DNA of 64,000 bases from JAWLHU01 sp041690255 (lineage in GTDB: Bacteria > Bacillota > Sulfobacillia > Symbiobacteriales > Symbiobacteriaceae), in contig JAWLHU010000019.1 of the NCBI GenBank assembly GCA_041690255.1, positions 62,001 to 126,000 on the forward strand, written 5' to 3'. Positions within the stretch are counted from its first letter, which is position 1. Each line of letters starts with the position of its first letter. The translations under genes were made by a program, and so were the position numbers. Below, one piece after another: positions 38,965 to 47,956 of this stretch. A model generated the notes under the pieces. That model was not told the DNA's origin. It searched no databases and was given only the letters and a program-made list of their open reading frames with translations.

Positions 38965-40004
38965 GCCTCCTGATTGATCTCAACGTGGCCGACCAGGTCC
39001 GGGGTGAGCACCACTTCGCCCGAGTCGCTCACCAGGACCGCCGACACGCCCTGCCGGACAAGAAAGTCAGCCCCTTCCTGCATGCCCATGACCAGGGCAG
39101 CCGTGGCCAGCGCGTCGACCGGCACGGAGCCATCGGCCAACACTGTTACGCTGGAGACCCCCCGTGCCGGGCTGCCGGTGGCGGGGTCGAGAATGTGGTG
39201 GTACCGTCTCTCTTCGTGGACGAAGAAGCGCTGGTAGTCCCCGGCGGTATCGACCAATCCCTCCCCGACATGCAGGATGGCCTGGAACTCGTCGTCGCGG
39301 CGCGGGTGTTGAATGGCGACAGCCCATCGCTGACCGTCAGGGCGCAGGCCAAGGGTCGCCACACTCCCCCCTACCTGTACCAACCCGGACCGGATCCCCA
39401 TCTGCCGGAGGACCTCCCGCCCCCTCTCAGCAGCGTAGCCCTTGGCAATGCCCCCGAGGTCAAGCTGCATGCCGGGCCGCTCCAGGCAGAGCGTGCCCTG
39501 CACGCCGTCGGCCCTGAGGGCCCGCCAGTCAGTCAGCGCAAGCGCTGCCACCCGCTCCGCCTGCGACGGGATGCGGTTCGTCGACCCGATTCCCCACGCC
39601 TGGACCAGAGGGCCGAGGGTGGGGTCAAAGGCACCACCCGAAGCCTCTGCAACAGCCAGCGCCTGCGTGACGAGGTCGGCGGTCTCCGGGGCGACCGCCA
39701 CAGGGGTTCCTCCGGCGGCGGCGTTGACGCGGGCCAGATCGCTCTCCGGGCCCGCCGGATGCCAGAGCGCCTCAAGCCGGGCCAGCTCTGCCAGTACGGC
39801 ACCGACGGCCGCCTCCGCCTCATGGCGCTCCCCGTAGACCACGACCCGGACAGCTGTCTCCATGAGAACCTCGCTCCGCTCGATGGGCTCGTGGTTCCTT
39901 CCGTCCACGCGCAGAATCGGGAGCAGTGCGACCAGCAGGGCCCCCACCACCCCGGCCCACCTGACCAGTACCAGGGGTCCCTTGTGCGTATGGGGCGCCA
40001 TCAT
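38955..40004 (-). CDS. apbE: FAD:protein FMN transferase
   Basis: 349 residues with an N-terminal helix (VLVRWAGVVGALLVALLPILRV), hence exported or membrane-bound, then the ApbE domain: RLEALWHPAGPESDLARVNAAAG, QLDLGGIAKGYAAER, and HHILDPATGSPARGVSSVTVLADGSVPVDALATAALVMG with the metal-binding Asp-Ala. ApbE attaches FMN to Thr in the D/S-G/M-A-T motifs of RnfD and RnfG, both encoded upstream. The ATG at 40004 overlaps the rnfA stop (ATGA); longer frames lie inside rnfA. Confidence 0.9.
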   Translation of the reverse strand: MMAPHTHKGPLVLVRWAGVVGALLVALLPILRVDGRNHEPIERSEVLMETAVRVVVYGERHEAEAAVGAVLAELARLEALWHPAGPESDLARVNAAAGGTPVAVAPETADLVTQALAVAEASGGAFDPTLGPLVQAWGIGSTNRIPSQAERVAALALTDWRALRADGVQGTLCLERPGMQLDLGGIAKGYAAERGREVLRQMGIRSGLVQVGGSVATLGLRPDGQRWAVAIQHPRRDDEFQAILHVGEGLVDTAGDYQRFFVHEERRYHHILDPATGSPARGVSSVTVLADGSVPVDALATAALVMGMQEGADFLVRQGVSAVLVSDSGEVVLTPDLVGHVEINQEAWP

Positions 40005-40618
40005 CGGAAGAACAGCACCTGAAGCATCCCCCGGAAGCCGGTGAAGGTCAGGGCCATCAGTCCCAGCGCGATGAGCGTGGCTGGGAGGCCGCGCAGGGGC
40101 GGGGGCACCTGCGGCCCCTGGACTCGGTCCCGGAACCCCGCCAGGATCTGCCCGACGAACACCCACCCCAGGCCTGCGGCCAGTCCACCCATGAGGGCCT
40201 TCAGCAGAAGCCCCCGCACGTTCTGCAGCGCCAGGCCGAGGACCAGGCTGTTGGTGGTGACGGCCTCCAGGCCCAGTCCGTCGGAGCGGTCAAGCCCCCT
40301 GCGCCGCCCGAGCCAGCCCAGCAAACGGGCCAGTGCCAGGATGATCACGGTGAACGCCACGATGCCGAGGTAGCCGAGCCCGGCGGGCTCCAGGAATCGG
40401 TTCTGGAGGAACCATGCCAGCGCGGATGAGAGCGTCGTGACGATCACAACCCCCGCGGTCCACAGGCGGATCGACCCCGGGGAGGCGGGCGGGGCGCTGC
40501 TCACACCGTCCTGGCCTCCCTCCGCTGTGGGCTGGAGGAGAGGATCGAGGCCCAGCCCCTGCACCAGCACCGGGTTCTCCCCCAGGGCAGCCGCAGAGAA
40601 TACGGCGAGAATCTTCAC
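40001..40618 (-). CDS. rnfA: RnfA-like membrane subunit lacking both cluster cysteines
   Basis: 205 residues, about six helices. Alignable with RsxA/RnfA: the N-terminal NNFVLVKFLGLCPF segment is here ENPVLVQGLGLDPLL, and the TTNCAVLGVAL segment is TTNSLVLGLAL, so the two conserved cysteines become Asp and Ser. The C-terminal RDRVQGPQVPPPLRGLPATLIALGLMALTFTGF matches the family well. A hydrophilic insert of about 20 residues follows the first helix. In Rnf/NQR these cysteines, with two from RnfE, hold the intramembrane [2Fe-2S] cluster. Coupled to rnfE and apbE by four-base overlaps. Confidence 0.8.
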   Translation of the reverse strand: MKILAVFSAAALGENPVLVQGLGLDPLLQPTAEGGQDGVSSAPPASPGSIRLWTAGVVIVTTLSSALAWFLQNRFLEPAGLGYLGIVAFTVIILALARLLGWLGRRRGLDRSDGLGLEAVTTNSLVLGLALQNVRGLLLKALMGGLAAGLGWVFVGQILAGFRDRVQGPQVPPPLRGLPATLIALGLMALTFTGFRGMLQVLFFR

Positions 40619-41274
40619 GGCAACCGACCTCCCTCCGTCTGCACCGTGGCCGTCGAATCGTCACCCGACCCGGCTCGCCGGTGCCGCCAGGCCCCGCCGG
40701 CGGCCAACAGAAGACCTGGGAGCAGAAAGGCGCCGGGAATCTGCTGGATAACGCCAACGCCGCTCCAGTTGCCTCCCGCGCTCAGGAGGGCCCTGCCGAA
40801 AAGGGAGAGGCTGCCCGTCCCGAGGAGCTCCCGCAGCGCTCCAACCAGGGCCGGCCCGGCCAGCAGCCAGGCCCCCAGCCTCAGGGTCCCTGCCAGCAGT
40901 CCTCCTGCGGTCTGACGATTCGCCTCCTGCCCCCCGGCCCAGACCAGGATCAGCGGGTTGGCGGCCATGACCAGGACGTAGATGCCGAACGAGGCGGCGA
41001 TCTCCGGCTGGTAGGCCTTCAGGGCCATGTCGGCCACGCCGGCCCAGGTGGCCATGGCGGTCAGGGCGACCGGAGTCCTGGCAGAGCGAGGGATCCATGC
41101 CCGCAGCGGCCAGGCTACGGCGACGGAGCCCACGAGGACCAACGCCAGGGCCAGCCCCACCCAAACCCCACTCTCAAGCGTGCGGGCGACGACCAGACTC
41201 GGAAATAACCCCAGCACGAGGGTCGGCACCGGCAGCGAACGGTTCTCTCCCCTGGTTGAATCAGGGACCTGCAT
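40615..41274 (-). CDS. rnfE: RnfE-like membrane subunit lacking both cluster cysteines
   Basis: 219 residues, about six helices. Family landmarks: LVLGLFPSLVVARTLESGVWVGLALALVLVG (usual LGLCP has Phe for Cys), RTPVALTAMATWAGVADMALKAYQPEIAASFGIYV and a following VMAANPLILV where I/VTNC is expected, so the second cysteine is also gone. The later ALRELLGTGSLSLF and IQQIPGAFLLPGLLLAAG stretches are well conserved. Loss of both cysteines here and in RnfA means no [2Fe-2S] cluster can form in the usual place. ATG 41274; overlaps rnfA by four bases. Confidence 0.78.
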   Translation of the reverse strand: MQVPDSTRGENRSLPVPTLVLGLFPSLVVARTLESGVWVGLALALVLVGSVAVAWPLRAWIPRSARTPVALTAMATWAGVADMALKAYQPEIAASFGIYVLVMAANPLILVWAGGQEANRQTAGGLLAGTLRLGAWLLAGPALVGALRELLGTGSLSLFGRALLSAGGNWSGVGVIQQIPGAFLLPGLLLAAGGAWRHRRAGSGDDSTATVQTEGGRLP

Positions 41275-41281
41275 ATGTGGC

Positions 41282-41854
41282 TCACCTCTTCTCCCGGATC
41301 CCTGCTACGATCTTCCAGGCCCTGTTCACGCCGTCAAGCACAGCCTGCGACGAGATGGTCGCCCCGGTGACGGCCTGCACCCGGCCCCTCCCTTCCGCCC
41401 CGTCGGCGGAGAACGCCACAGGGGCACGCAGGCCGGAAAACTGGGTGAGATAGGCGGGTTCGGAGATCCTGGAGCCCAGACCGGGCGTCTCCCCCGGGGC
41501 CGTCAGAACCTCGACCCGGGCGATGCGGCCATCGGCCGTGAAACCCGCCAGGGTCCGCACCGCACCACCGTACCCGGGGCTGCTGGTCAGCACGACCCAT
41601 CCCACGGGCTGCCCACGGTCATTCAGCCCGGCCCAGATCGGCGGTGGGGCTTCGGACCGCTCCTCTGCCCCCGCAGGCTCCATCGTCACGAACCGGTCGG
41701 CCTGGGGCATTATCCGATTGAGTGCCTGCTGGATCTGTGCGGCCTCCCTGCGGGCGATCAGATCGCTGGTGTGACGGTGAACCCCGGAGAGCAGAAGCCC
41801 GGAGGCCACGCACACCACTCCCAGCGTCGCCAGGATGCTCATCAGCCTCCTCAC
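41282..41854 (-). CDS. rnfG: RnfG-like flavoprotein subunit
   Basis: 190 residues: one membrane anchor (ILATLGVVCVASGLLLSGV), then an FMN-binding domain with GWVVLTSSPGYGGAVRTLAGFTADGRIARVEVL, GLGSRISEPAYLTQFSG and the flavinylation motif VTGATISSQAVLDGVN, whose Thr would carry covalent FMN added by ApbE. Usual length and order for RnfG. Overlaps rnfD by four bases. Confidence 0.9.
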   Translation of the reverse strand: MRRLMSILATLGVVCVASGLLLSGVHRHTSDLIARREAAQIQQALNRIMPQADRFVTMEPAGAEERSEAPPPIWAGLNDRGQPVGWVVLTSSPGYGGAVRTLAGFTADGRIARVEVLTAPGETPGLGSRISEPAYLTQFSGLRAPVAFSADGAEGRGRVQAVTGATISSQAVLDGVNRAWKIVAGIREKR

Positions 41855-42819
41855 TCTCGTGCACCCCCGAACGGCCGCGGCACCGTCAGGCGGTCAAGCA
41901 GCGGCGTCATCAGATTCATGAACAGAATCGCGAACGAAACGCCCTCCGGGAAGGAGCCATAGAGGCGGATCAGAACCGTGACCAGGCCGACCCCGATGCC
42001 GAAGATCCATCTCCCCCGAGGCGTGATCGGGGCGGTCACGTAGTCGGTGGCCATGTAGAAGGCGCCCAGGATCAGGCCGCCGGCCAGCAAGTGGTAGAGT
42101 GCATCCCCCTGGAAGGGGCCACCCCGGCCACCCAGGATCCATGTCAGGATCGCCACCGTACCGAAGATCGCCACCGGAATCCGCCAATCGATCACCCGGC
42201 GGTAGAGCAGATAGGCGGCGCCGATCAGCAGGAGGAGGGCGGAGGTCTCCCCCAGCGAGCCACCCACCCGCCCCACGAGCAGATCCAGGTAGCCAGGGGC
42301 CGCCCCAACCGTCGCCTCCAACGCCAGCGGTTTCGTAAGGACCGCCAGGGGGGTGGCCATGCTGACAGCATCGGGCGGGGCGGGCCAGGTGGTCATCTGG
42401 GTAGGCCAGCCGATCAGCAGGAAGGCCCGGGCAGCCAGGGCCGGGTTGACCAGGTTGTAACCGAGCCCGCCAAACGCCTGTTTGACAATCGCGATAGCGA
42501 AGAACGCTCCCACCGCCGGCAGCCAGAGTGGCACCCCGGCGGGGAGGTTGAGGGCCAGCAAGAGGCCCGTGACCAGGGCCGACCCATCCGCCAGGGTTGA
42601 TCGGCGGCCCAGCCACCGGTTGGTCACCCACTCCACCGCCGCCGCCGTGCCGGTGCTGACCAATACGACGGCAAGCGCATCGCTGCCGAAGAAGTAGACC
42701 GCCCCCAGCACAGCGGGGATGAGGGCCAGCAGCAGATCTGACATGATCCGCCCCGTGCCGGGCCCCCCCCACAGATGCGGACCGGTGGTGACTATGGGAC
42801 TCGTCTCCGTTCGGCTCAT
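41851..42819 (-). CDS. rnfD: RnfD-like flavoprotein subunit
   Basis: 322 residues, about ten helices. MSDLLLALIPAVLGAVYFFG opens the membrane part, LVNPALAARAFLLIGWPTQMT and the flavinylation site DAVSMATPLAV (Thr for covalent FMN) are typical, as is the late FYMATDYVTAPITPRGRWIFGIGVGL. It channels electrons across the membrane in Rnf/NQR. ATG 42819 lies three bases after the rnfC stop. Confidence 0.9.
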   Translation of the reverse strand: MSRTETSPIVTTGPHLWGGPGTGRIMSDLLLALIPAVLGAVYFFGSDALAVVLVSTGTAAAVEWVTNRWLGRRSTLADGSALVTGLLLALNLPAGVPLWLPAVGAFFAIAIVKQAFGGLGYNLVNPALAARAFLLIGWPTQMTTWPAPPDAVSMATPLAVLTKPLALEATVGAAPGYLDLLVGRVGGSLGETSALLLLIGAAYLLYRRVIDWRIPVAIFGTVAILTWILGGRGGPFQGDALYHLLAGGLILGAFYMATDYVTAPITPRGRWIFGIGVGLVTVLIRLYGSFPEGVSFAILFMNLMTPLLDRLTVPRPFGGARE

Positions 42820-42822
42820 CTG

Positions 42823-44181
42823 TCACACCCCCGTCCCGTTCCTGCCGGTCGGCTGTTGCTGGGCCTGTCGGGCCGCTTCCGCCTTCGCTCTCCTGATCAG
42901 TTGCACGAGGGGCCGTTGAGCGGGGCACACGTAGGCACAGGAACCGCACTCCATACAGGCGGTCACGTGGTGCTCCCTGGCCAGATCCCACCTCCCGGCA
43001 CCGGCCAGGCGGGCCAACTCGGCCGGAACCAGGCCCATGGGGCAGACTGCGACACAGCGCCCGCAGCGGATGCAGGGAGCAGGCTCGGCATCAGCCGGGC
43101 TCTGGGGCCGGATCAGAATCAGCCCCCCGATCGTCTTCGTCACCGGCACTGGCCGAGCGCTGGGGTGAGCCACGCCCATCATCGGGCCACCCATCACCAC
43201 CCAGGTGGCCCCGTGGCGGATGCCGCCTGCAGCAGCGATCAGGTCGGTCGTCTGGGAGCCGATCGGGACCAGCCAGTTGCCCGGGGAAGCCACCTCCCCT
43301 GCCACGGTAACGATGCGCTCGGTCAGCGGCCGCCCCTCTGCCAGAGCCGTGGCCAGAGCCGCAGCGGTGGCTACGTTCTGGACGGCAACCCCTACGTCCA
43401 GGGGCAGGCCCCCCAGGGGCACCTTGCGGCGTGCGACCGCCCAGACCAGCATCTTCTCGGCCCCCTGGGGATAACGGGAGGGCAGTACCGCCACCCGGAG
43501 GCGGGGATCGTGTCCCAAAAACGGCGCCAGGGCCGCGGCGCAGTCGCTGTTCGCCTCCTCGACGGCAATGACCCCTCGCGGGGCGCCTGTGGTCTGCATG
43601 AGGAACTTCAGCCCCACCACGACCCGGAGGGGATCCTCCAGCATCAGCCGGCGGTCGGCGGAGAGGAGAGGCTCACATTCGGCACCGTTCAGCACGACAA
43701 GCTCGGGGACCGGTGAACCTGACCGGGGCATCAGCTTCACCGCCGTCGGGAACCCGGCCCCGCCCATGCCGACAAGGCCGGCCAGCCGGGCTCGCCGCCT
43801 GATCTCGTCCGGGCTCAGAGCCTCGGGGTCCATGGACCAGCCGAGGGGCTCCGGCAGTTGCTCCCACCACCGGTCCTCCGGGTCGGTCTCGACCAGAACC
43901 GCAAGCTCGGTCTGACCGCTGGGGGTGATCCACGGCTCGATCGCCGTCACCCTCCCGCTCACCGTAGCGTGCACGGGTGCGGCCAGGGCAGCATCGCTGT
44001 CACCGACCGGTTGCCCGCGAGCCACCCGTTCGCCCACTCGCACCAGGGGGTAACAGGCCGCGCCGATGTGCTGGCGCAGCGGCAGGATGACTATCGCTGG
44101 ACGGGGCAGAGAGCTGGTTGGAACATCGGCCGCCTGCTTTCCGGCGGGCGGCTTGACCCCTCCGGAGAACCGACTGGTCAC
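42823..44181 (-). CDS. rnfC: RnfC-like NADH-binding iron-sulfur subunit
   Basis: 452 residues. GGVKPPAGK opening, then the biotin-like/FMN-binding region VSGRVTAIEPWITPSG, LAGLVGMGGAGFPTAVKL (NADH/FMN-binding glycines), LNGAECEPLL, and two [4Fe-4S] motifs CIRCGRCVAVCPMG and CMECGSCAYVCPAQ near the C-terminus. Start: GTG 44181, six bases after GGGAGGAG; the longer frame from 44199 includes that site. First gene of rnfCDGEA-apbE-hepI; no rnfB gene is present in the cluster or window. Confidence 0.9.
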   Translation of the reverse strand: MTSRFSGGVKPPAGKQAADVPTSSLPRPAIVILPLRQHIGAACYPLVRVGERVARGQPVGDSDAALAAPVHATVSGRVTAIEPWITPSGQTELAVLVETDPEDRWWEQLPEPLGWSMDPEALSPDEIRRRARLAGLVGMGGAGFPTAVKLMPRSGSPVPELVVLNGAECEPLLSADRRLMLEDPLRVVVGLKFLMQTTGAPRGVIAVEEANSDCAAALAPFLGHDPRLRVAVLPSRYPQGAEKMLVWAVARRKVPLGGLPLDVGVAVQNVATAAALATALAEGRPLTERIVTVAGEVASPGNWLVPIGSQTTDLIAAAGGIRHGATWVVMGGPMMGVAHPSARPVPVTKTIGGLILIRPQSPADAEPAPCIRCGRCVAVCPMGLVPAELARLAGAGRWDLAREHHVTACMECGSCAYVCPAQRPLVQLIRRAKAEAARQAQQQPTGRNGTGV

Positions 44182-44292
44182 GGGCTTCTCCTCCCTCACG
44201 CAAAGATCGCTGGCCGTTCGTCCCGATTCTAGCGGATGCGGAGGGCGGAGGAGTTGTCTGGAGGCAAATCCTCAATGAGCGGGCATGAGCAG

Positions 44293-44319
44293 GCGGGCAT
44301 GCTGGTAGTGCATGCCCGC
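44293..44319. terminator. 10-bp perfect hairpin after the GGDEF-EAL gene
   Basis: GCGGGCATGC-TGGTAGT-GCATGCCCGC, directly after the minus-strand stop at 44322; no T-tract follows. Confidence 0.45.
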
Positions 44320-44321
44320 CG

Positions 44322-46253
44322 CTAATGCGAAGCGAGATTACTGAGGGACAAGGCCACCTCCACGGGCTGGGGCCGGCCGATATGAAACCCCTGAGCGAAA
44401 TCGACCTGGTAGCTTTGCAAAAGCCGTTCTGTCTCCGCATCCTCCACATACTCGGCCACGGTCCACTTCCCCAGCCCCCGTGCCATGGCGGCAATGGAGC
44501 GCACCAGGTGCTGGTTAACCGGGTCGGTGACCACCCCTCTGATCAGGCTGCCATCGACCTTGAGGTAGTCCACGGGCAACTGCTTTAGGTACTGGATGGA
44601 GGAGTAGCCGGCGCCGAAGTCATCGACGGCGAACTGGCAACCGAGTCCCTTCAGCGTCTCAACAAAGTGACGCGCCTGATTCATGTCAGAGATCGCCGCT
44701 GTCTCCGTCACCTCGATGACCAGATGGGCAGGATTGATCCCCGTCTCCTCCAGATGGCGCTGAATGCAGGTGAGCAATCCCGGGTCGGTGACCGCCCGGC
44801 CGGACAGGTTCACCTCCAGTGGTATGGAGGCGCCCCGTCGCTCCAAATCGGCAATCAGCCCAATGGCCTTCTTGACGACCCATCGGTCGATCACGCTGAC
44901 CAGGCCCAACCGTTCTGCCTGCGGCAGGAAGAGACCGGGCATAACGACCTCACCGTCCGGCTCCACCAGGCGCACCAGCAGTTCGAACTGCGTCACGGTG
45001 CCCGTTCTCAGGTTCTTGATCGGTTGCGCATGGAGGCAGAGCCTCTCCTCGGCCAGAGCCGATCGGATCTCCCGCTCCCAACCGGTGGGTATATCGCGGC
45101 GTGCGTGGTCGAACTCGGCGTCAAGGAGGTGGAACCGGTTTCGCCCCTCCTCCTTCGCCCTGTACATCGCGATATCGGCCAGGGCGTAGAGTTCCTCCGC
45201 GGTGCGAGCATGGTCCGGATAGAGAACCACACCGAGGCTGGCGCTGCAGCATACCGGTTGACCCTTGAGCATCAGGGTATGCGAACCGATGGCCTCCACG
45301 AGTTGATCTGCAACCGCTTCCGCCTCCGGAGCGCCTGCGCGAGGGAGGAGTATCGCAAACTCATCACCTCCGACTCTGGCCAAGACTCCCTTCTCACCCG
45401 TCACGCGGGTGAGAAGGTCCGCAAGGCTCTTGAGCAGCGTATCTCCCGCCTGGTGGCCAAGCCTGTCGTTAACGTACTTGAACTGGTCCAGATCCAGCAG
45501 GACCAGAGCACCACACCGCCCCTCCTCGCTGACGGACTGGGTCAGGATGCGGGTGAAGGCCCGTCGATTGTATAGACCGGTCAGATCATCGTGGTCCGCA
45601 GCATAGGTGAGAGCCAACTCGGAGCGTCTTCGCTCTGTGATATCCACGACCTGGACAATCGCATGTGCGGGCTTCCCTCGCGGATCCTTCACAGGGACTG
45701 CGTGAGTCAGGACCCAGACGTCGCGTCCGCTCCGGTGTCGGAAGCGGCTCTCAACGGTCTGCGCTGCTCCGTGTCCTGAGAGCATCCGCTCCCTGCACTG
45801 CTTGGTTCGGCGCAGCTCCTCGGCCGGCAGGTATTCGTGGACCGGTGTCCCCGCCAACTCCTGTGCCGTGTAACCAAGCATCTGGCAGAGGGTGCGGTTT
45901 ACGTGGAGCCAGCGGCCGTCTCTCCCCACCTCGCCCATGCCGATGGGCCCCTGCTCAAAAGCGAGGCGGAACCCTCGCTCCACGGCCCGAAGCTCTTCCT
46001 TTTGCTGCCCCAGACGTCTGCTTGCATGAACCTGTGTAGCGGCAACGCAGACTCCCAGGCCAAACAGCGCCAGGACCGCAGCAAGCTGAAGGGGAATGGA
46101 CCGCGGCAGCCCGCCTGCGGAACGCATGAACAGAGCGGCGACAGGCTCCAGCGCTCTCGCATGGGGGTCCGCGACCCAGTAGATGCCGGCCCCGAGGGAG
46201 CAGCAGACCGCCAGGACCACCGGGATAAGCCGGCAGGCCCGAACTCCCCGCAT
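44322..46253 (-). CDS. PAS-GGDEF-EAL c-di-GMP turnover protein
   Basis: 643 residues: two N-terminal helices (about 10-75), PAS domain (about 90-210; FRLAFEQGPIGMGEVGRDGRWLHVN), GGDEF (about 225-385; DHDDLTGLYNRRAF, RVGGDEFAILLPRAG with an intact active site) and EAL (about 395-640). In EAL the first motif is FELLVRLV rather than EAL, but Glu is kept, as are VTET, DDFGAGYSS and LKVDGSLIRG, so phosphodiesterase activity is possible. ATG 46253 follows GAGGTGATC. It could set the c-di-GMP level read by the riboswitch at 16.5 kb. Next to, but opposite in start region from, the Rnf genes. Confidence 0.9.
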   Translation of the reverse strand: MRGVRACRLIPVVLAVCCSLGAGIYWVADPHARALEPVAALFMRSAGGLPRSIPLQLAAVLALFGLGVCVAATQVHASRRLGQQKEELRAVERGFRLAFEQGPIGMGEVGRDGRWLHVNRTLCQMLGYTAQELAGTPVHEYLPAEELRRTKQCRERMLSGHGAAQTVESRFRHRSGRDVWVLTHAVPVKDPRGKPAHAIVQVVDITERRRSELALTYAADHDDLTGLYNRRAFTRILTQSVSEEGRCGALVLLDLDQFKYVNDRLGHQAGDTLLKSLADLLTRVTGEKGVLARVGGDEFAILLPRAGAPEAEAVADQLVEAIGSHTLMLKGQPVCCSASLGVVLYPDHARTAEELYALADIAMYRAKEEGRNRFHLLDAEFDHARRDIPTGWEREIRSALAEERLCLHAQPIKNLRTGTVTQFELLVRLVEPDGEVVMPGLFLPQAERLGLVSVIDRWVVKKAIGLIADLERRGASIPLEVNLSGRAVTDPGLLTCIQRHLEETGINPAHLVIEVTETAAISDMNQARHFVETLKGLGCQFAVDDFGAGYSSIQYLKQLPVDYLKVDGSLIRGVVTDPVNQHLVRSIAAMARGLGKWTVAEYVEDAETERLLQSYQVDFAQGFHIGRPQPVEVALSLSNLASH

Positions 46254-46309
46254 GAGATCACCTCTGCTGGCAGTTGTTCGGGAACCGGGGAGCGACTCGC
46301 ACCGGACGC

Positions 46310-46987
46310 TCAGGTCAACCCGGCGGTGCGTCGCAACCCCTTCAGATCGACGATGACCAGTTCTGTCCTGGTCAGCTCGAGGAACCCCTCGGACTCAAAG
46401 TGGTGTAGGAGGCGGCAGACCACCTCCCGGTTGGTCCCGACCTGGCCCGCCATCTGGTCCAGGGTGAGGTTTCGGCTCTGGCTCTGCCCTTCACTGGGTT
46501 CAAACTCGTTCAGGACCAGCCGGGCGAGGCGCGAGGAGAGGGAGTAGAAGGCCAGGTCCTCCAGGTAGTCGGCCGCTCTCAGCATCTGAGTGGACATGAC
46601 CCCCAGCAGGTCCCACAGCGCCCTGGCGCTGCCCTGCACAGGGGGAAGGAGGTGGCGATAGCTCCAGAGGACCGTCTCAGAGGGAGCGGATGCCTGCAGC
46701 GAGACCGGCATGACCTCCCCCTCGAAGAGCGGCCGGCCCCAGAAGAAGTCGCCCGAGCGCAAGGTGATCGGAATGAGACTCCGGCCATCCTGCGACAGCT
46801 TCTGGACCTGGATCTCGCCAGACCGCGTGTACAACAGATACGGCCAGGACTCCCCGGCGAAGACGATCATCTCCCGGCGTTGCCACGACCGGCTCTGCGC
46901 CACGCTCTCCAGCCTCTGCCACTCCTCCGGTGACAAATGTCGCAGCACCGGTGCCGCCTCCCAAGCGAGTAACGACCCCTGACCCAT
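46310..46987 (-). CDS. Crp/Fnr family transcriptional regulator
   Basis: 225 residues: cyclic-nucleotide-like beta-barrel (about 15-120; MIVFAGESWPYLLYTRSGEIQVQKLSQDGRSL), dimerisation helix and winged HTH (about 165-215; LTLDQMAGQVGTNREVVCRLLHHFESEGFLEL). It lacks the N-terminal cysteines of FNR, so it would not sense oxygen through [4Fe-4S]; NO or haem sensing like DNR is possible. ATG 46987 follows GGGAGGG. Last gene downstream of the oxidase-like operon; an FNR-type box in that operon's promoter is a likely target. Confidence 0.85.
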   Translation of the reverse strand: MGQGSLLAWEAAPVLRHLSPEEWQRLESVAQSRSWQRREMIVFAGESWPYLLYTRSGEIQVQKLSQDGRSLIPITLRSGDFFWGRPLFEGEVMPVSLQASAPSETVLWSYRHLLPPVQGSARALWDLLGVMSTQMLRAADYLEDLAFYSLSSRLARLVLNEFEPSEGQSQSRNLTLDQMAGQVGTNREVVCRLLHHFESEGFLELTRTELVIVDLKGLRRTAGLT

Positions 46988-47083
46988 GGGTATCCCTCCC
47001 ATTCTGCGTTGTTGAGGGTTGTGCCTGTTTTCACTATACCAGACGCGGGAGAGGATGCCGAACGAATCAGAACGGAGCGCATC

Positions 47084-47905
47084 TCACTCGCCAGCCACAG
47101 CGATATCCGGACGGCTCCGGTCAGCGGGCTGCTCCCAGAGGCTGGACTGCCGCCATAGCAGGAGGATCAGCAGCAGGAGGGAGACCGTGGGCCCGATCGC
47201 GAACATCGAGAACTCGCTCGTCTCAATGGAGTCATAATAGGCCACCGGGTAGCCCGATATGGTGGCCAGCCCCGCTGTGGCCAGCCCCAGGGGCAGCGCC
47301 CACGACCGCTTCAGCAGGAGGCCGACCGTGAAGACGCCCCACGCTGCTGCTGCGATCCAGTTGAGTTGCTGCGTAGCAATATAGATGGGGCTGCCTGAGC
47401 CCAGCAACTTGGTGAGCGCCGCTGTGCCGCTCATTGCCGCCAGGACCATGGCGATTCCGCTCGCCAGGCTCAAGAGCAGGACTCGAGCCCCCATGGGACG
47501 GACGTACCCGATCAATAGAATCCAGAGAAGCAGGTAGGGCACAAAGATGGCCATGTAGCGCACGGGCATGCTGATCATAAGAGGCCAGACAATGGGCAGC
47601 CAGGCGCTGACCAACCCAAGGGCAACAGCCGCCACGGCCAACACCCAGGCCCACTCCCTGCGGCTCAGAAACCCGAAGGCTGCGACCAGGAGGGCAATCG
47701 CAGCGACGACACCCAGGTCGTGGAAGGCCGGGAAGACATACGTGAGAAGCTTTACGGATGGCATCTTCTTCAGGAGTGCATACGCGGCAATGATCTCCTT
47801 GTACCCGATCATAAAAAGGTAGAAATTACCAATCAACCCAAGAACCCCTGCCACGAAGCAGGCCCAACCTGCGGTCTGCAGCCGTCCGGACTCCTTGCCA
47901 GTCAT
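47084..47905 (-). CDS. polytopic membrane protein (paralog of the next gene upstream)
   Basis: 273 residues, about eight helices, no recognised domain. It shares with the 47957-48766 product the pattern FYLF..., HDLGVVAAIALLVAAFGFLSRREWA (there NDLIMIGGVIWLMAAYGFFTHAKWA) and IYIATQQLNWIAAAAWGVFTVG (there IYVAAQRLNWASAVAWGVAVIG). His in HD and Gln in QQLNW are conserved in one or both and might bind a cofactor. ATG 47905 follows AGGAGGTG. Part of the oxidase-like operon. Confidence 0.6.
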   Translation of the reverse strand: MTGKESGRLQTAGWACFVAGVLGLIGNFYLFMIGYKEIIAAYALLKKMPSVKLLTYVFPAFHDLGVVAAIALLVAAFGFLSRREWAWVLAVAAVALGLVSAWLPIVWPLMISMPVRYMAIFVPYLLLWILLIGYVRPMGARVLLLSLASGIAMVLAAMSGTAALTKLLGSGSPIYIATQQLNWIAAAAWGVFTVGLLLKRSWALPLGLATAGLATISGYPVAYYDSIETSEFSMFAIGPTVSLLLLILLLWRQSSLWEQPADRSRPDIAVAGE

Positions 47906-47956
47906 CTTCTATGTGCACCTCCTGTATACGGTTCCCGCAAGCGGCGGAGAGAGCAG

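Noticed and set aside
40001..41274. Loss of RnfA/RnfE cysteines as sequencing errors
   Set aside because: Four separate positions would need independent errors; the frames are intact and the surrounding residues are conserved.
44293..44319. Operator for the rnf operon
   Set aside because: The perfect hairpin lies directly at the stop of the GGDEF-EAL gene and over 100 bases downstream of the rnfC start on the transcribed strand, so terminator is simpler.
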